Shown here piece by piece: positions 10,910 through 22,468 of a DNA stretch of 64,000 nt. The notes under the pieces were generated by a model. The model saw only the letters and a program-made list of their open reading frames with translations. It ran no database searches and was not told where the DNA came from. Within the stretch, counting starts at the first letter, position 1, and each line of letters starts with the position of its first letter. A program made the translations under genes and the position numbers. The stretch is from positions 992,001-1,056,000 of the forward strand of contig WBMQ01000008.1 of the NCBI GenBank assembly GCA_016630905.1, given 5' to 3'. The DNA comes from Capillidium heterosporum. Its lineage: Eukaryota > Entomophthoromycota > Entomophthoromycetes > Entomophthorales > Capillidiaceae.

Positions 10910-12372
10910 ATGTTGACCCAAAGCCAAACCATAACCAAAAACAACTTGAACTTGAGCAGTGTTGCTGCGAATACTCAGAGCAAACAACTAATCGAAGGTA
11001 ATAGGCTTTTTGCTAATATGTTGCTTAATATATATACTAGATAATTTCGAAAAGTGGCTGGAGGATTTGACCCAGTACGAGAGAACTCTGGAAGACATGG
11101 CAAAGGCCAGTTTACAAGCCAGCTTTAAGGAGGAGTTGGGCGCGGTGGAGGGCTGGTTCTCCGAGCTGAATGAAGCCGAACGTACCGCTACTCTATACTC
11201 CTTGTTGCACCAGACAACCAATATTCAAGTTAGATTCTTCATCACCATCTTACAAAAGATGAACTCTGATCCTATCCATGGTGTTGTTAACGGTATTCCT
11301 AAACAGGGCCTACAAAGTATCTATACAGCTGTATATAAACATACTAATTCTATTCATTAGCTCTAAATGATCTGCCTTCCTCCACTCGGATGAAGGTACT
11401 GACCCAAACCATCAACAACCCGGACAAAAGCACCAGCTCCAGTGTTGGGAACTCACCCAATCCACCCAAGCCCATAAACTTGAGCTTGAAATCCCAGTCG
11501 TACAACAACGACGAAATTACTTCCAGTGCCCCCGCCACAAAGAAGGACTACAAGCACAGTCCTAGCACTAGTACTAGCAGCAGTGCCCACAACTCTCGCA
11601 AGCACAGTCGCAGCTTAAGCAGCAACAGCAAGCCCAACTATGTCGACCTCAACTTGATCAACACTTGGAGTAAAGCTAGCTATAACAACGACACCAAAGA
11701 TTATAACAGCTACCGCCCTAAGACAGCCACTTTCAACAACGATCGCAAGAACTTGAAGAACCTGAACATAAAAGTTGACAATGTTGAAGTCAACTTGAAT
11801 CACGGCAACAGTTACCGGCCTAAGACTGCCAATATTTTGTCGGTAAACAGCAATAGCAATTTACCACCTGGCTTCAGCCAGACTCAACTTTCTCCCATAT
11901 CTTGGGCTGCTACTCCCTTGGAACCTATCCATCCCAACTTGAATTCTCCACTACCTAACGGTCACTACAATCCTAATGAAGTTAAAGCCATCGAACCTAT
12001 CGATTTCAATATCTTAGAAAGTAATTATACTACGAAAACAAACGTTCCTTACTAACTTTTTGAAATAGATATTCCAGCTTGGATGCGTAGTCTGAGGTTG
12101 CACAAATATACCCAGTCTTTTGAAGCCTTAACTTGGAAAGAGATCATCCAGCTCGACGATAGTCAATTAGAACAGATCGGGGTAGCTGCTTTGGGCGCCC
12201 GACGAAAGTTCTTGAAAGTGTTTGATCAAATCAAGGAGGAGGCTAAACTTAAGGTACTACTTTTGACATCCAATAACGATATGCTTACATTTTTCATTTG
12301 TAGGGAATCGACTATCAGTGCAAGTCCCCATCTATCAGCTCCAACTCTACAGCATCGGATAGTTCAGAATAG
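10910..12372 (+). CDS. VTS1: VTS1/Smaug-type SAM-domain RNA-binding protein
   Basis: Cytoplasmic post-transcriptional regulator: the SAM domain of this family binds short RNA hairpins and recruits mRNA deadenylation. Five exons (10910-10997, 11041-11316, 11361-12020, 12069-12253, 12304-12372) give about 425 aa. An N-terminal conserved block ([19 protein letters not shown], then [19 protein letters not shown]) is typical of fungal Vts1. It is followed by a low-complexity Ser/Asn-rich linker of roughly 200 residues. The C-terminal SAM domain starts [20 protein letters not shown] and contains the RNA-contact region [15 protein letters not shown]. The serine-rich tail comes from the last small exon. 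All exon phases agree and no frame defects were found. Confidence 0.9.
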
Positions 12373-13152
12373 TTAAACTTTAGAGTTTAGAAAGAAATAC
12401 TATGACACGATACCTAGCGATCTATTAACAAAAATATCATTCATTCATCCATCTATTCATCATATTCGCTTTTTACCTTACAACTTTCTTTTCAAATCAG
12501 CTAAATATGTGTACGTGTGTATATACGCTTATCCACCCCGATATAAAATAAATCTTTTATTACTGATAGAATAGTATAAGCTTTTTGCAGTGCTTTTCAA
12601 GTAGATATATCTTACTATTCGAGGTCTAATTTAGTAGATTTGTTATTCCAGCTTTGAAGCTGCAGTGAGATCTTGTTATAGGAATGGCTTGATAAAGGAA
12701 TGGTTTCCTATAAGGGCTCTGTTAGGAAAGGAACTGTAGTCTAAATTAGTAATCGGTTGAGCTATTACAGCTTTGGACCCTAGAAGGCTGTGTGAATTGC
12801 AAGTACACTAATCTGCAGTTTGTAATTTCCAATCCAAACATCAACCAACTATTTGCTACACGCAACGTCACCACATCTACTATCACCACATTTCAAAATT
12901 TACAATTCGAAACTACCTTCCAGCTTCTACCGATGAAAACAAGAAAATGAAACCTTACAAGCTCAACAACTCTAAGGTGTAACTCACCCCTAAACGAATC
13001 TACACTGCCAGATTCAAAGTACAGCTTTTGAGCTTAGGAATTCTACGTTTCAAATCCAGTGAATCCAAAGATTGAGCTTGCATTCCAACATTTCAGCCTG
13101 ATTTAAAAACGAAATACATTTGTTGTGTCACTATTTAACAAGCTTTGATAAT
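12373..13152. other. Intergenic between VTS1 and FHA-kinase
   Basis: No open frame of note. A repeated CATC/CATT run lies near 12440-12470 in the VTS1 3' flank. Confidence 0.5.
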
Positions 13153-15094
13153 ATGCTACAAGGAAGCTCGAAATCATCTCAGGGTATTTTTTCAGGTACT
13201 ACTCAGCCCGACAGCCACCACAGTTTTCAGGAAAACTCCACTCTATTCCAAAGTGCCGTTTCAGATATCACCGAGATCGATAGTTACAATAACTGTGAGC
13301 CGATTGAATATGGAGCTCTCATTGAAGAAAATCCCCTAAAAAATCCAAACGAGCTCCTGGAATACAGCTTAGTCAAGGGAAAATATACGATTGTTGCTGG
13401 TAGAGCTAAAATCTGCGATTTCATGTAAATTTTTCAAGTTCATTTGTAACGTATATGGTTTAGAATTTCCAATACCTTTACCAGTAAAGAGCAGTTTAAG
13501 CTGGAAATTGCAAGTGTTTTATTTTGATTTTTAGCCCATCTTTTAGTATACAAATCCCAGCGGAGTTGAGAAAATCCACATTTTCGGGCTCAAAACGTAA
13601 GCTTTATCTATGTCCTTGCTTACATATGCTTAGGAGCAACAAAACTTTCCTTGATGGAATTGAGCTGAAGCTGGATCAAGAAGAAATTCTTCGCGCTGGT
13701 GCTTTCATCTACATTGGTGGCAATGGAACCAGGCCCACTGCTAAATTTGGTAACTTAATTTTAATGCCATTCAAACTAACTTTACATCTAGTTTTCAAAT
13801 ATCACTACCAACTCGATGTAAGTAGAATATAAGCCTATATGCTCATTTTTCTTTAGGAGATCACTTTGAACTATCATGTTGGGGCTAAGCTCGGCAGGTA
13901 ACTTTTATTTTAAAATGTAAACTAATGTACTAGTGGGTACACTGGGACTGTTTACAAATGCTCTAGTCGAAACGGAGCTCTCGGAGGCAGACTTGTCATC
14001 AGAATGATTGACAAAAAGGATTTGGCCATTAAGAAAATGACACGCTACATGAAACAGGAGCTCCAAATTCTCCGTGCCATCGATCGTGTAAGTTTAATAC
14101 TTGTATTTTATTAATATAAGCAGCCATTTATCATCAAACTACGTGACTATAGGGAAAGTCGTCTGTATCACGGATTGATCTTTGACAGGTACTTTTTATT
14201 TTATAAAAATAACTAACGATTTAGAGCTACCTATGGTGACCTAAACGACCATCTCAAGAAGAACGGGTGGAGGCTTACCTCTGCTGCACAGTTTGCCCAA
14301 CTCACGTACCAATTGTTTTCAGCGGTATCAGTAAGTTTAGCATCTGTTACATACTTTTAACTTTGTTTAGTTCCTTCACAGCCAGCATATCGTCCATCAG
14401 TGATATCAAACCGGGGGTATTATAGCTGCTATATTTTGATGCACTGAATTTAGTTTAGAGCATACTTGTTCTCAATGAAAATCCCCTTCAGATCTGCTTG
14501 ACTGATTTTGGATTCGCTAGGGAGGCAGATCCAAACCAGGTACTGACGTCAAAGCTTGGAACTCCCACCTATAGTAAGCCTGCCTTTATTCTACCTACTA
14601 ACGCAGCTTTTAGTCGCACCTGAAATAGACTTCTTCCAGAATGTATGTGAGTACACTCACAAATGTGATATATGGTCGTCAGGCGTACTGCTATACCGGT
14701 GTATTGTAGGCCACAAACCCTTTTTATATAAGCACCAGCCTTCCATTAAAGCTAACGTCTCTAGTTGAAGACCGCCGAGTCCAAAAAAGTGACTGCCATG
14801 TAGCTTTCACCGACTCTGTATTTGTAGCCCAAGCAGTTGAAGGTAAATTTTGCTCGCTATTTTGATTAACGTTACTTAGTTCAAGCGCTTATCGGTTGGA
14901 CGATGACCTACGATCCAGAATCCCGCCCTTCTTCTGTAGAGGTCTACAAGCTCATTTTTCTTTGTAATAAGCTTTTTTATTTAGCATTGCATCTGACTAT
15001 GAATAGGATTTCTTTAAGGATGAAACTCTCTGGTATCAAAGAGCTGGAGAAAAATTATAAAAGACGCCAAACCTCGTTCCTAAACTTAAATTAA
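13153..15094 (+). pseudogene. FHA-domain protein kinase (Chk2/Cds1/Dun1-like), degenerate
   Basis: Architecture is an N-terminal FHA domain then a Ser/Thr kinase, as in DNA-damage or meiotic checkpoint kinases. About ten short introns are needed. The FHA part reads YTIVAGRAKICDF then SNKTFLDGIELKL. Kinase landmarks are a glycine loop (LGSGYTGTVYK), DFG (LTDFGFAR) and APE (GTPTYIAPE), then CDIWSSGVLLY. Several catalytic positions are altered: the beta-3 lysine region reads LVIRMIDKKDL, with Arg where Lys is expected, and the catalytic-loop Asn is Ser (IKPGSIL). The HRD motif is interrupted by one extra base at about 14398-14401, which creates TGA. A second frame shift is needed near 14752-14768 to continue to LVEDRRVQ and ALIGWTMTYDPESRP. 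It is most likely an inactivated kinase gene; one 34-nt intron with a GTTTTA donor is uncertain. Confidence 0.65.
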
Positions 15095-17310
15095 AAAGTA
15101 ATGGGTATGTACCAATAAATGTAGCTGACTTGCATATATTTTTAAAGTTTAGATGTAGCTTTTAAGTTAATTGGAATATGTTTATAATACTATAGCTTAT
15201 TTAGTTGAAATGAAATGTCCAAATGTATTGAAAAGTAACTAAATAATTGATTTACAAAAGTTGAAAATTATTCAATAAGCAACTAATGCTTGTATTGGTA
15301 AGAAAAGTAGTCTTTTGAATGCTACAAATACAATACAAACTTTATCTTTATTAAAGTAAGCTATTGGCGTGGCAGGTAGTTGATATGGCCTGGTTATAAA
15401 CTTTTATACAGTTGTAATCAAAATTTTGAAAGTTTTTTCTAATATTTGGGATACAAGGTATTCAAAGTTAAATGCCAATATATCTGCTATATACTATGAA
15501 AACATTTAGTTCAGCAGCTATAGTTTCTTGAACCGCCTATATAACTTTACTAAATATACTTATACTTGGATTTGCTCGATACATTTTGTACTACAATGAA
15601 GTATTATTATAAAAATGGAACTATATTTTAAATTTAATCAATTGGTTTTCAATTCTACTACATAACTCTATTGAAATGCCCTATGTTCAGTTCGAGAGAT
15701 GGAAATGAAGGAAACAAGACAAAGCTTTATAATAAAAAAGCCTAATAAAGGTAAAAATGTAAGTATAATTTAGTTGGCTGATTATATTATTGAGCCAATA
15801 ATTCAAGGTTGAAAAGACTAAGGTGATCTTTGAGGTGTAACTTCAAATCTATTGACAAAAATATGATGAATAGCTCATATGCTGTGATCTATTCTACTTT
15901 GAAGTTTGTTACCAGCAGGTTCTTCATAAAAGTATACACCGATACCTTACGTTGTGTTAATACCCACCAATCGGATACTCAATTCGATTAAGGTTTAACT
16001 ATTTTTATGTACTTATTTCATAGAAGGGATACGTAGGATACAAACTATACTTTAACTTTAAGCCAATAAAATACTTTCTACAGTACAAGCAACTGTTAAA
16101 TAATGTATAGTATGTGGTCTATCAGCACTTCCACCCTGATTTGCTTGTCATATGGCAGATGAATTTTTGTACAACTGGATTGGAATATTGAGAATAAGTA
16201 AAGAATTCTTTTTATATCAGGACAATGTCGCTAAAATCTATAAGCAGATGAATAGTAGATCTATCGCTGGTAGTTAAATATGAAAGTTTTTTGTAAGATG
16301 TTAAATATTTTCGATATTTTATTAGTTGTTTTATGGAGTCTTGTCAATATTCCCTACCAAGACTTTATTAGCTTCAAAGGCAATGGGTCTGTAAATTGAT
16401 ACATCTTTATGCTTTAAAAAATTGCCCTAAATAATAACAACTCCATTAAGATATATTTTTTACATATTTGAGTTTAACTTTTGATTTGTGCTGTTATTAT
16501 AGCTAAAGCAACTCGGTTCATAAAACTTTGGGTGGGTCTTGCATATTCACTTGCAAGAGCATGCCCAGAATTTATATACGTAGTAGCATACAACTACTAC
16601 CCAAATATTGGCTCCTTATACACAAATGTACGTAAATGAAAGGATCTATCCCCATCAAACATTAAGTTTATTATATATCAGTATCCATAATTCTCGACGA
16701 TAGTTGAGGGAAATAGCAGATTTGAGCTGCACCCAGTCCTCGGCTGGGGTAACTTTCACTCAACTCAATGTATTCACATTGTTGAATATCCCTAATTACT
16801 GCAAGTTCAAAAGTTGTGGAGTACAAATATATTTTTCATTCCATAATTTTCCGACGAAAGCAATTGAAAATTTTTATATAGTAGATATGGTTATGGAATA
16901 TACTTTGAAAATTCCTGAGTATAACTAACCTGCATTGAAGAAAGCATACCTAGTAGAATAATGGTTTGTTGGGATCTTCGACTTGGATAACTATATTTCC
17001 TAAATCTTTAAAGTTAGATGCTTCAACCAACCACTCTACATTATCTAAAGAACAATTGGTGTTGAATTTGCAAATTTAACTTCCTACCAAACTACCTAGA
17101 CTTTTTAATTTCCCTAGATTGGGTATCTAAAACTAACTTTTAGCTTCTTCATCCACCAGGTTTAAGGACAGGCTAGGTTTCCACCATTTTTCAAGTTTTA
17201 ATTGAATTTACCTTAATTAATCTACCATACCAAGCCCAGTTTCCAGCTTTTAATACCAACATTTATTCAAGTTAATCAACATCTGTACTACCACCTAATT
17301 TTTTGTAAAA
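15095..17310. other. Gene-poor intergenic region
   Basis: About 2.2 kb of AT-rich sequence. The longest frame (16704-16928) has no start context, domain or continuation through introns. Nothing supportable was found. Confidence 0.5.
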
Positions 17311-18249
17311 ATGGCCGAGACCGCAAACAGCTTGGCACGTGTACCTAGCGCCTTTATAACCCGTGACAAAATACCAAGGGAACGGGTCGATACCATTACC
17401 CAGTCCTCAACCCAAGAGACTTTCAAGGTGGAGCGACGACCAAAGAATGTATCTTCCCCTCTTAGACCTAAGAACGTTGGTACCGATAAAGAGCTTGTTC
17501 AACCTCAAAAAGAAACAAGCGATTTCCAATTATCCACCACTAAAGAGCTGGAAAGGGTACCTTCAGCTTTCAAGAAGCGGGACAAGATTCGGACTACTTT
17601 TACCCCCAGCGACTTTGATGAAGTTAGTGCGAAACCAGCCCCTCAAGACCCAGAGAGTATCCATTACGCGTTTCAACGACGGGACAAAGTTCGAGTTACC
17701 TTCACCGGTTCAGGAATAAAAAGTCTTTTAGAAGGGCAACCGCAACCTCAACCACAACTGCAACCTGAAGTGACTACTGAAGCAATAGTCGACAGTTACA
17801 TGGAGCCTGAGGTCAAGACTGAAAGCAAAGATAAACATGACGTAAGGCAATCGGCCATCTCAGACGATTTAGGAGAAGTTGTCGTTTTGCAGCGGGGTAA
17901 GTCGATAAAATCCAACACTATCCGTCTCGATGGTAACGGGCGTGGTAGAGGAGAACGAAGTAACTATGGTAGGTCCAACAAGTTGAGCACCAATCAGGTT
18001 GCCCCACAAGTTACTCAGGTATCTGAAATGGCTACCAAGGTAAAATTTTTTCATTATTTCAGATATATTTTCCACCTAAATCCTAAGATGTCACTAACGA
18101 ATATTTCTTTATTTTAGGAGCAACCACCTCTACCCAACCTTCACTACCCAACTGCGACACCAACCGATGCTGTTCAACCTAACACTACTATGAAGCACGA
18201 ATCCCAAACCGAAGTTAAGGAAGGTAGTGGGTGCTGTAACATCTTGTAA
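17311..18249 (+). CDS. Prenylated (CaaX) protein with AFxxRDK repeats
   Basis: Two exons (17311-18039 and 18118-18249, both phase 0) encode 286 aa. A motif occurs three times in the N-terminal half: RVPSAFITRDKIPRER at the start, RVPSAFKKRDKIRTTF near residue 84 and IHYAFQRRDKVRVTF near residue 115. The core is AF-x-x-RDK-[IV]-x-[RV]. A PQPQPQLQ run follows, then a Gly/Arg-rich GNGRGRGERSNYGRS segment. The protein ends GSGCCNIL. The last four residues fit a CaaX box with terminal Leu (favouring geranylgeranylation), preceded by a second Cys suited to palmitoylation. It is thus predicted to be an otherwise soluble, disordered protein tethered to a membrane by lipid. I know no family with this repeat; function unknown. 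Confidence 0.75.
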
Positions 18250-19375
18250 GCGAAAAATTCTTGACTATTTTTGTAGGACTATCCTACTTTTCCTTTTCTA
18301 CCGTTCCTATTTGATTTGTTATCCTCAGATATTTAAATTATATACACTCTGCTAATTAATGGCCTGCTTTCCCCTTCTTCCCACTACCTTTAAAAGTTTT
18401 GGGTTTTATGTTGAGATGATATGTAGTTTTATAGTATTTGAATTTTGGGATATATGTATAAATGCTTATTTACGAAAGTGATATTTTCATTTTTGCTATC
18501 TAACTTGAATGTTTGTCTACAATGTCTTTACTTTAAGATGTATGCAAAGTATATATTACATTTATATATTTAACATATATGCATATAAATGAAAAGAGAT
18601 TGTTTGAATGTAGCAGGTATATATTTATGGAATCTCACCTGGCCTATTCATTGCACCCCTTTGTCGTATAGTACTTTCTAATTGGAAACGCTTAGGTTAG
18701 TTTAAAAGTAGTTGGTTAATAAAATTTTGTTCGATATGAGATAGCAAAGCAGTCTTCACTGATGTTTTACTAAAGACCATATGAACTATTGCTTTAGATT
18801 GATATGTAATATAGTCCTTATTAGAATCTAATTCAAACCAGTCTATTAAAAGTAGGATATTTAAATGTATACAGGCAGTGTACCGATCCCAACATTGAAA
18901 AGTTAGTGGCTGTATTGATGGTTGTTAAAGAACATTTATTTCAATATAGGTGGTGAATTTATACTCATAAAATATTAAATAATAACAGGGTTCGAAACGA
19001 TTGTACTCCTAGTAAGCCATCATATATATGTTGGTATGATCAGTTTAAGCACCATAATTTCATTGACGTTGTCATAGAATTTGATACTAATAAAAAATCT
19101 GTAGCTATCTGTGCAGGCACCTACAATTTACCCACCCTTCTAGACTACAAACCCAAATTTTGACAATTCTACGCGGGCTTATAAGAAGCTATAGATGGCT
19201 TAAGAGTGTCACCAATTCATCCAAAGCTAAAAATAGGTGCAATTCTGGAGGGTTCCGCAGTCCAAACCTGCAAGCCCTTACTAGTAGATTAAGCGCTGGC
19301 TTGGAAACAGTAGCAACAAACTAAGGGATAAATAGCAAGCGTAAGCAACTTTTTAGGTGAAAAAACTTTACACAA
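18250..19375. other. Intergenic
   Basis: No gene seen. A TTCGAAA near 18990 superficially resembles a tRNA T-loop but has no surrounding stem. Confidence 0.5.
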
Positions 19376-20479
19376 ATGAATAGTACATTTAAATTATATT
19401 ACAAAGACGATGACTTTCGAGGCAGCTCCTTTAAAGTAGTGGGAAAATATGGAAAGCCAACCTACGACATCAACTTTACCAGGAACAAGGTGCAGCTTAA
19501 ACAGGTAGATAATAACACAAACTACGTCCAAATCAATTTCAAACGACAGAGTACCAGCCTATGTAAAAGGTTCAAGTTGGAGTTTTCGAGCACGGGGAAG
19601 TCGACCTTTCTAATCCACTTTAACGACTTTCAATCTTTACAATTGGAGGAGATCGACACTTCAACTTATAAAGTTCTACACACCTATTTGTGCAGTTATT
19701 TGAATGGTGGATGGAGTTTAACTTTAGATGAAAAATCTACAAAGGTAGGAAGTTTCAAAGGTGGGTCTATCTTGCAATCCAAGTTTGGTACTTTAACTTT
19801 CGATACTCAGTTGAACAACCAACAACTTTTAGCTCTATTATTCACCTTCACCTTCTCAATTCATAGTAGAAAATGCTACCTCAAGTATTCAGATATAAGA
19901 TCAGAGTTCAGAGGTAATGTCTACTTGGATAGATGCTTCTTCAAAGATTTGGTAAAGTGCCACTATTTGGATGTGTGTAAGAAATGTAAGGCTGGGAAGT
20001 GCTGTAGGTTAGTGAAATCCAACTTCCACTTTGATATTGATAAATTAATGGTCAAGTATTTTAATGATAGGATCGGAGATAAGGATGGTGATATTCAATA
20101 TAGCTTTATGGGTGATTATAGTCGTTTCGAATATATCGCTGCCGATTGCAGTAGTTCAAAAGATTCAACACATAGTGTTAGTTTGAAGGACTCCAGTTAC
20201 AACAATGAAAGTCGGGATCCCTTCAATTTTTCTTTAGGTGCCATGGGTATTATTGTATACGATTATAATACTGTCTTTAGTGGGAGTTTAACTAAAAGCC
20301 AAACAAATACAACTTACTTCCATAAAGATGATAAGGTAGCTTTCTTAGAAGCGATGGTTGATCAAACTCAAAGGATACCTGATGTCACTTGTCTTCCTGC
20401 TAACTTAATCGGTGAGATTATGGATGATTCCACAGGCAGTAAGATACAGCCACCACCCAGATACAGCACAGTATTTTAA
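19376..20479 (+). CDS. Uncharacterised protein with C-terminal PPRY motif (possible tubby-C/scramblase-like fold)
   Basis: Single exon, 367 aa. The first 150 residues have the rhythm of beta-strands (YYKDDDFRGSSFKVVGKYG, then VQINFKRQ, FKLEFSSTG, GTLTFDTQL), which suggests a tubby C-terminal-like or LURP-one-like barrel; this is an impression of pattern, not a proven match. A helix-like LLALLFTFTFSIHSRK follows. Next is a cysteine group (CHYLDVCKKCKAGKCC, residues about 204-219) that could bind metal. The C-terminus reads QPPPRYSTVF, with a PPRY motif of the kind bound by WW domains of Nedd4/Rsp5 ubiquitin ligases. It is isolated in about 2 kb of non-coding DNA. Confidence 0.65.
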   Translation: MNSTFKLYYKDDDFRGSSFKVVGKYGKPTYDINFTRNKVQLKQVDNNTNYVQINFKRQSTSLCKRFKLEFSSTGKSTFLIHFNDFQSLQLEEIDTSTYKVLHTYLCSYLNGGWSLTLDEKSTKVGSFKGGSILQSKFGTLTFDTQLNNQQLLALLFTFTFSIHSRKCYLKYSDIRSEFRGNVYLDRCFFKDLVKCHYLDVCKKCKAGKCCRLVKSNFHFDIDKLMVKYFNDRIGDKDGDIQYSFMGDYSRFEYIAADCSSSKDSTHSVSLKDSSYNNESRDPFNFSLGAMGIIVYDYNTVFSGSLTKSQTNTTYFHKDDKVAFLEAMVDQTQRIPDVTCLPANLIGEIMDDSTGSKIQPPPRYSTVF

Positions 20480-21052
20480 TTATCAATACATACATTTTAA
20501 ATAAAAGCTTATGCATTATTTTCCTTATTTTCTATCAAAGTGATCAGGTTTTGATATTTCAATATAGAGATTACATGCTATAAAACTAGGTTTCCCTAAT
20601 TATATTTCCTTAAATCTGATGCTTTGACATGTATAATATAGAGCACATCTTCAACTTTAATCGTATATACAAAATATGTGTCTGTAATCTGTTTCTATCC
20701 ATTCTAATAAAGCTTTGAAGTTGATAGATTGTAGATATAATGCTAGCTATCTTGGTAACTAAGGTGTTGACTACTAAAAACATGCTTTACACTAGTCTAT
20801 TCATAAACGATTGATAAAACTGAAAGTTTACAAATTCACCATATACATCAGCTGCTAGTAGCTAAAAAAGATGGAGGAGTCCAATAATAAGGAAATATTG
20901 AACTTGCAGCTGAAAACTTTATACTCTTCACTTTTGCTGATTGGTAAAAATTGCTCACCAAGCAACCAATCTAATTGGTACTAATTCAAAACCCAACCTA
21001 AAACTGCAAAGCTTATTCAAACTGCAACTTCATCAACACAAGAACACAAGCG
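20480..21052. other. Intergenic upstream of PDCD5
   Basis: Nothing beyond the presumed promoter of the next gene. Confidence 0.5.
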
Positions 21053-21451
21053 ATGGACGATAGCGAACTTTCAGCCATTAGAGCTCGACGTATGGCCGAG
21101 CTACAAGGTAGCAACGGCAGTGGTAACCCAGCTGGAGACCAAGCAAAAGCGGAAGAGGAAGCTATGGTACGTTCCAGTTTGTTGGAACAAGTCTTAGAAG
21201 GGGAGGCTTACGACCGCCTCAAACGTATAGCTCTCGTCAAACCTACCAAGGCTCGTCAAGTCGAAGATAGAATTTTAAATTTGGCCAGAAGTGGTAGGCT
21301 TCGCACTAAAGTAACAGAACAAGGGCTTATTCAGTACTTGAACCAGATCAACGAAGGAAGTGATGATGGAACTAAGGTTAGCAAGATTACCTTCAACAGA
21401 CGGAGAACTAACTTCGATAGCGATGAAGACGATGAAGATTACGGTCTTTAG
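21053..21451 (+). CDS. PDCD5/TFAR19-family DNA-binding protein
   Basis: Small conserved eukaryotic and archaeal helical protein, linked in other organisms to prefoldin/CCT-assisted folding and, in animals, apoptosis. Single exon, 132 aa. It begins MDDSELSAIRARRMAEL, has the conserved core LEQVLEGEAYDRLKRIALVK followed by KARQVEDRILNLARSGRL, and then the segment VSKITFNRRRTNFDSDEDDEDYGL with the acidic tail typical of the family. Length and landmarks are normal, and the reading frame has no defects. Confidence 0.93.
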   Translation: MDDSELSAIRARRMAELQGSNGSGNPAGDQAKAEEEAMVRSSLLEQVLEGEAYDRLKRIALVKPTKARQVEDRILNLARSGRLRTKVTEQGLIQYLNQINEGSDDGTKVSKITFNRRRTNFDSDEDDEDYGL

Positions 21452-22468
21452 GTTTGTATGGAGTAAATTTTCATGCTTTATTTTTGAATTTTATACTGAG
21501 TTTGATTAAATTGATACATTAACTTTGGGTAGCCAACCTTTATGTTAATCTATTTGGTTACTAATAGATTTATTGAAAAAGGTAGTGTTGGTATCATCTT
21601 TTATGTTGTTTTATAAATAATCTTTGATTTTTCAAGTAACTTATTTATCGTCAAGTATATGCTGTGTAAGTAATTTGAACTGGCAGGATGCTGGTATAAT
21701 GTATAATCTATCAAGTTGCTAGTAACCCATAAGCATAAAGATAAATTCTCCAATCTATTAGGTATAAGATTTGAACAAGAAGAGAATACTTATTATAATA
21801 GAGATCTCTTGAACTGAGATTATTTGCCAACGACAGTTCTGATAGAATAATTACAGACGAGGTAAGGCGAGCATCCTTAAATTTAGCATAACATATATGC
21901 CGAATTCAATGTGATGAAACGTAGACTAAATCCTTCACTACAAACTTTAGTTCCTTTGTAAACTGTATTTTAATATTGAATTCTTTAATGTTGCAATCAA
22001 ATAGCATACAGTGAAACTATGTTAAATTTTAAATGAACAAGCTTTTATATTCTGTCTATTGCCCAATTTATATCAGTATATAATTTCAAAAGACCACCAC
22101 TTGGATGATTGATAAGCTAATATAAATCGGTAGGTGGTAAATTGAAGAAGCTTTACTATACGGTCAAGGACAAGCTGTAATGCTACAGGTTTAATTGTGT
22201 GTATTGATGAAGTTTGGAAATTTTGGATTAGTTAAACATGCTAATATAGTGATTTATAGACTTTGTATTAGCGTGTATTCTATCACTTGAGATAAAGATA
22301 AAAATAGCTAAGAATACGAGCATAATACTAACTATATGTTAGGTTTAAACTTACTATAAATGCATGTCATAATAAACCCTTTCTATCCTACATATAAAAA
22401 CAGTAAAAATAAGACAAAGCTGAAGGGAATTTATTCTTGAAGTTAGAATGTAAGTTGTATGAAAGTCA
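21452..22468. other. Intergenic
   Basis: About 1 kb AT-rich between PDCD5 and the converging regulator copy 3. No gene seen. Confidence 0.5.

Noticed and set aside
10757-11221. Minus-strand frames over the VTS1 start
   Set aside because: Antisense shadows of a clear multi-exon gene; no domain or splice structure of their own.
16704-16928. 74-codon frame in the gene-poor region
   Set aside because: No good start context, no exon partners, random-looking composition.
18985-19005. tRNA T-loop-like TTCGAAA
   Set aside because: No acceptor, D or anticodon stems can be drawn around it.
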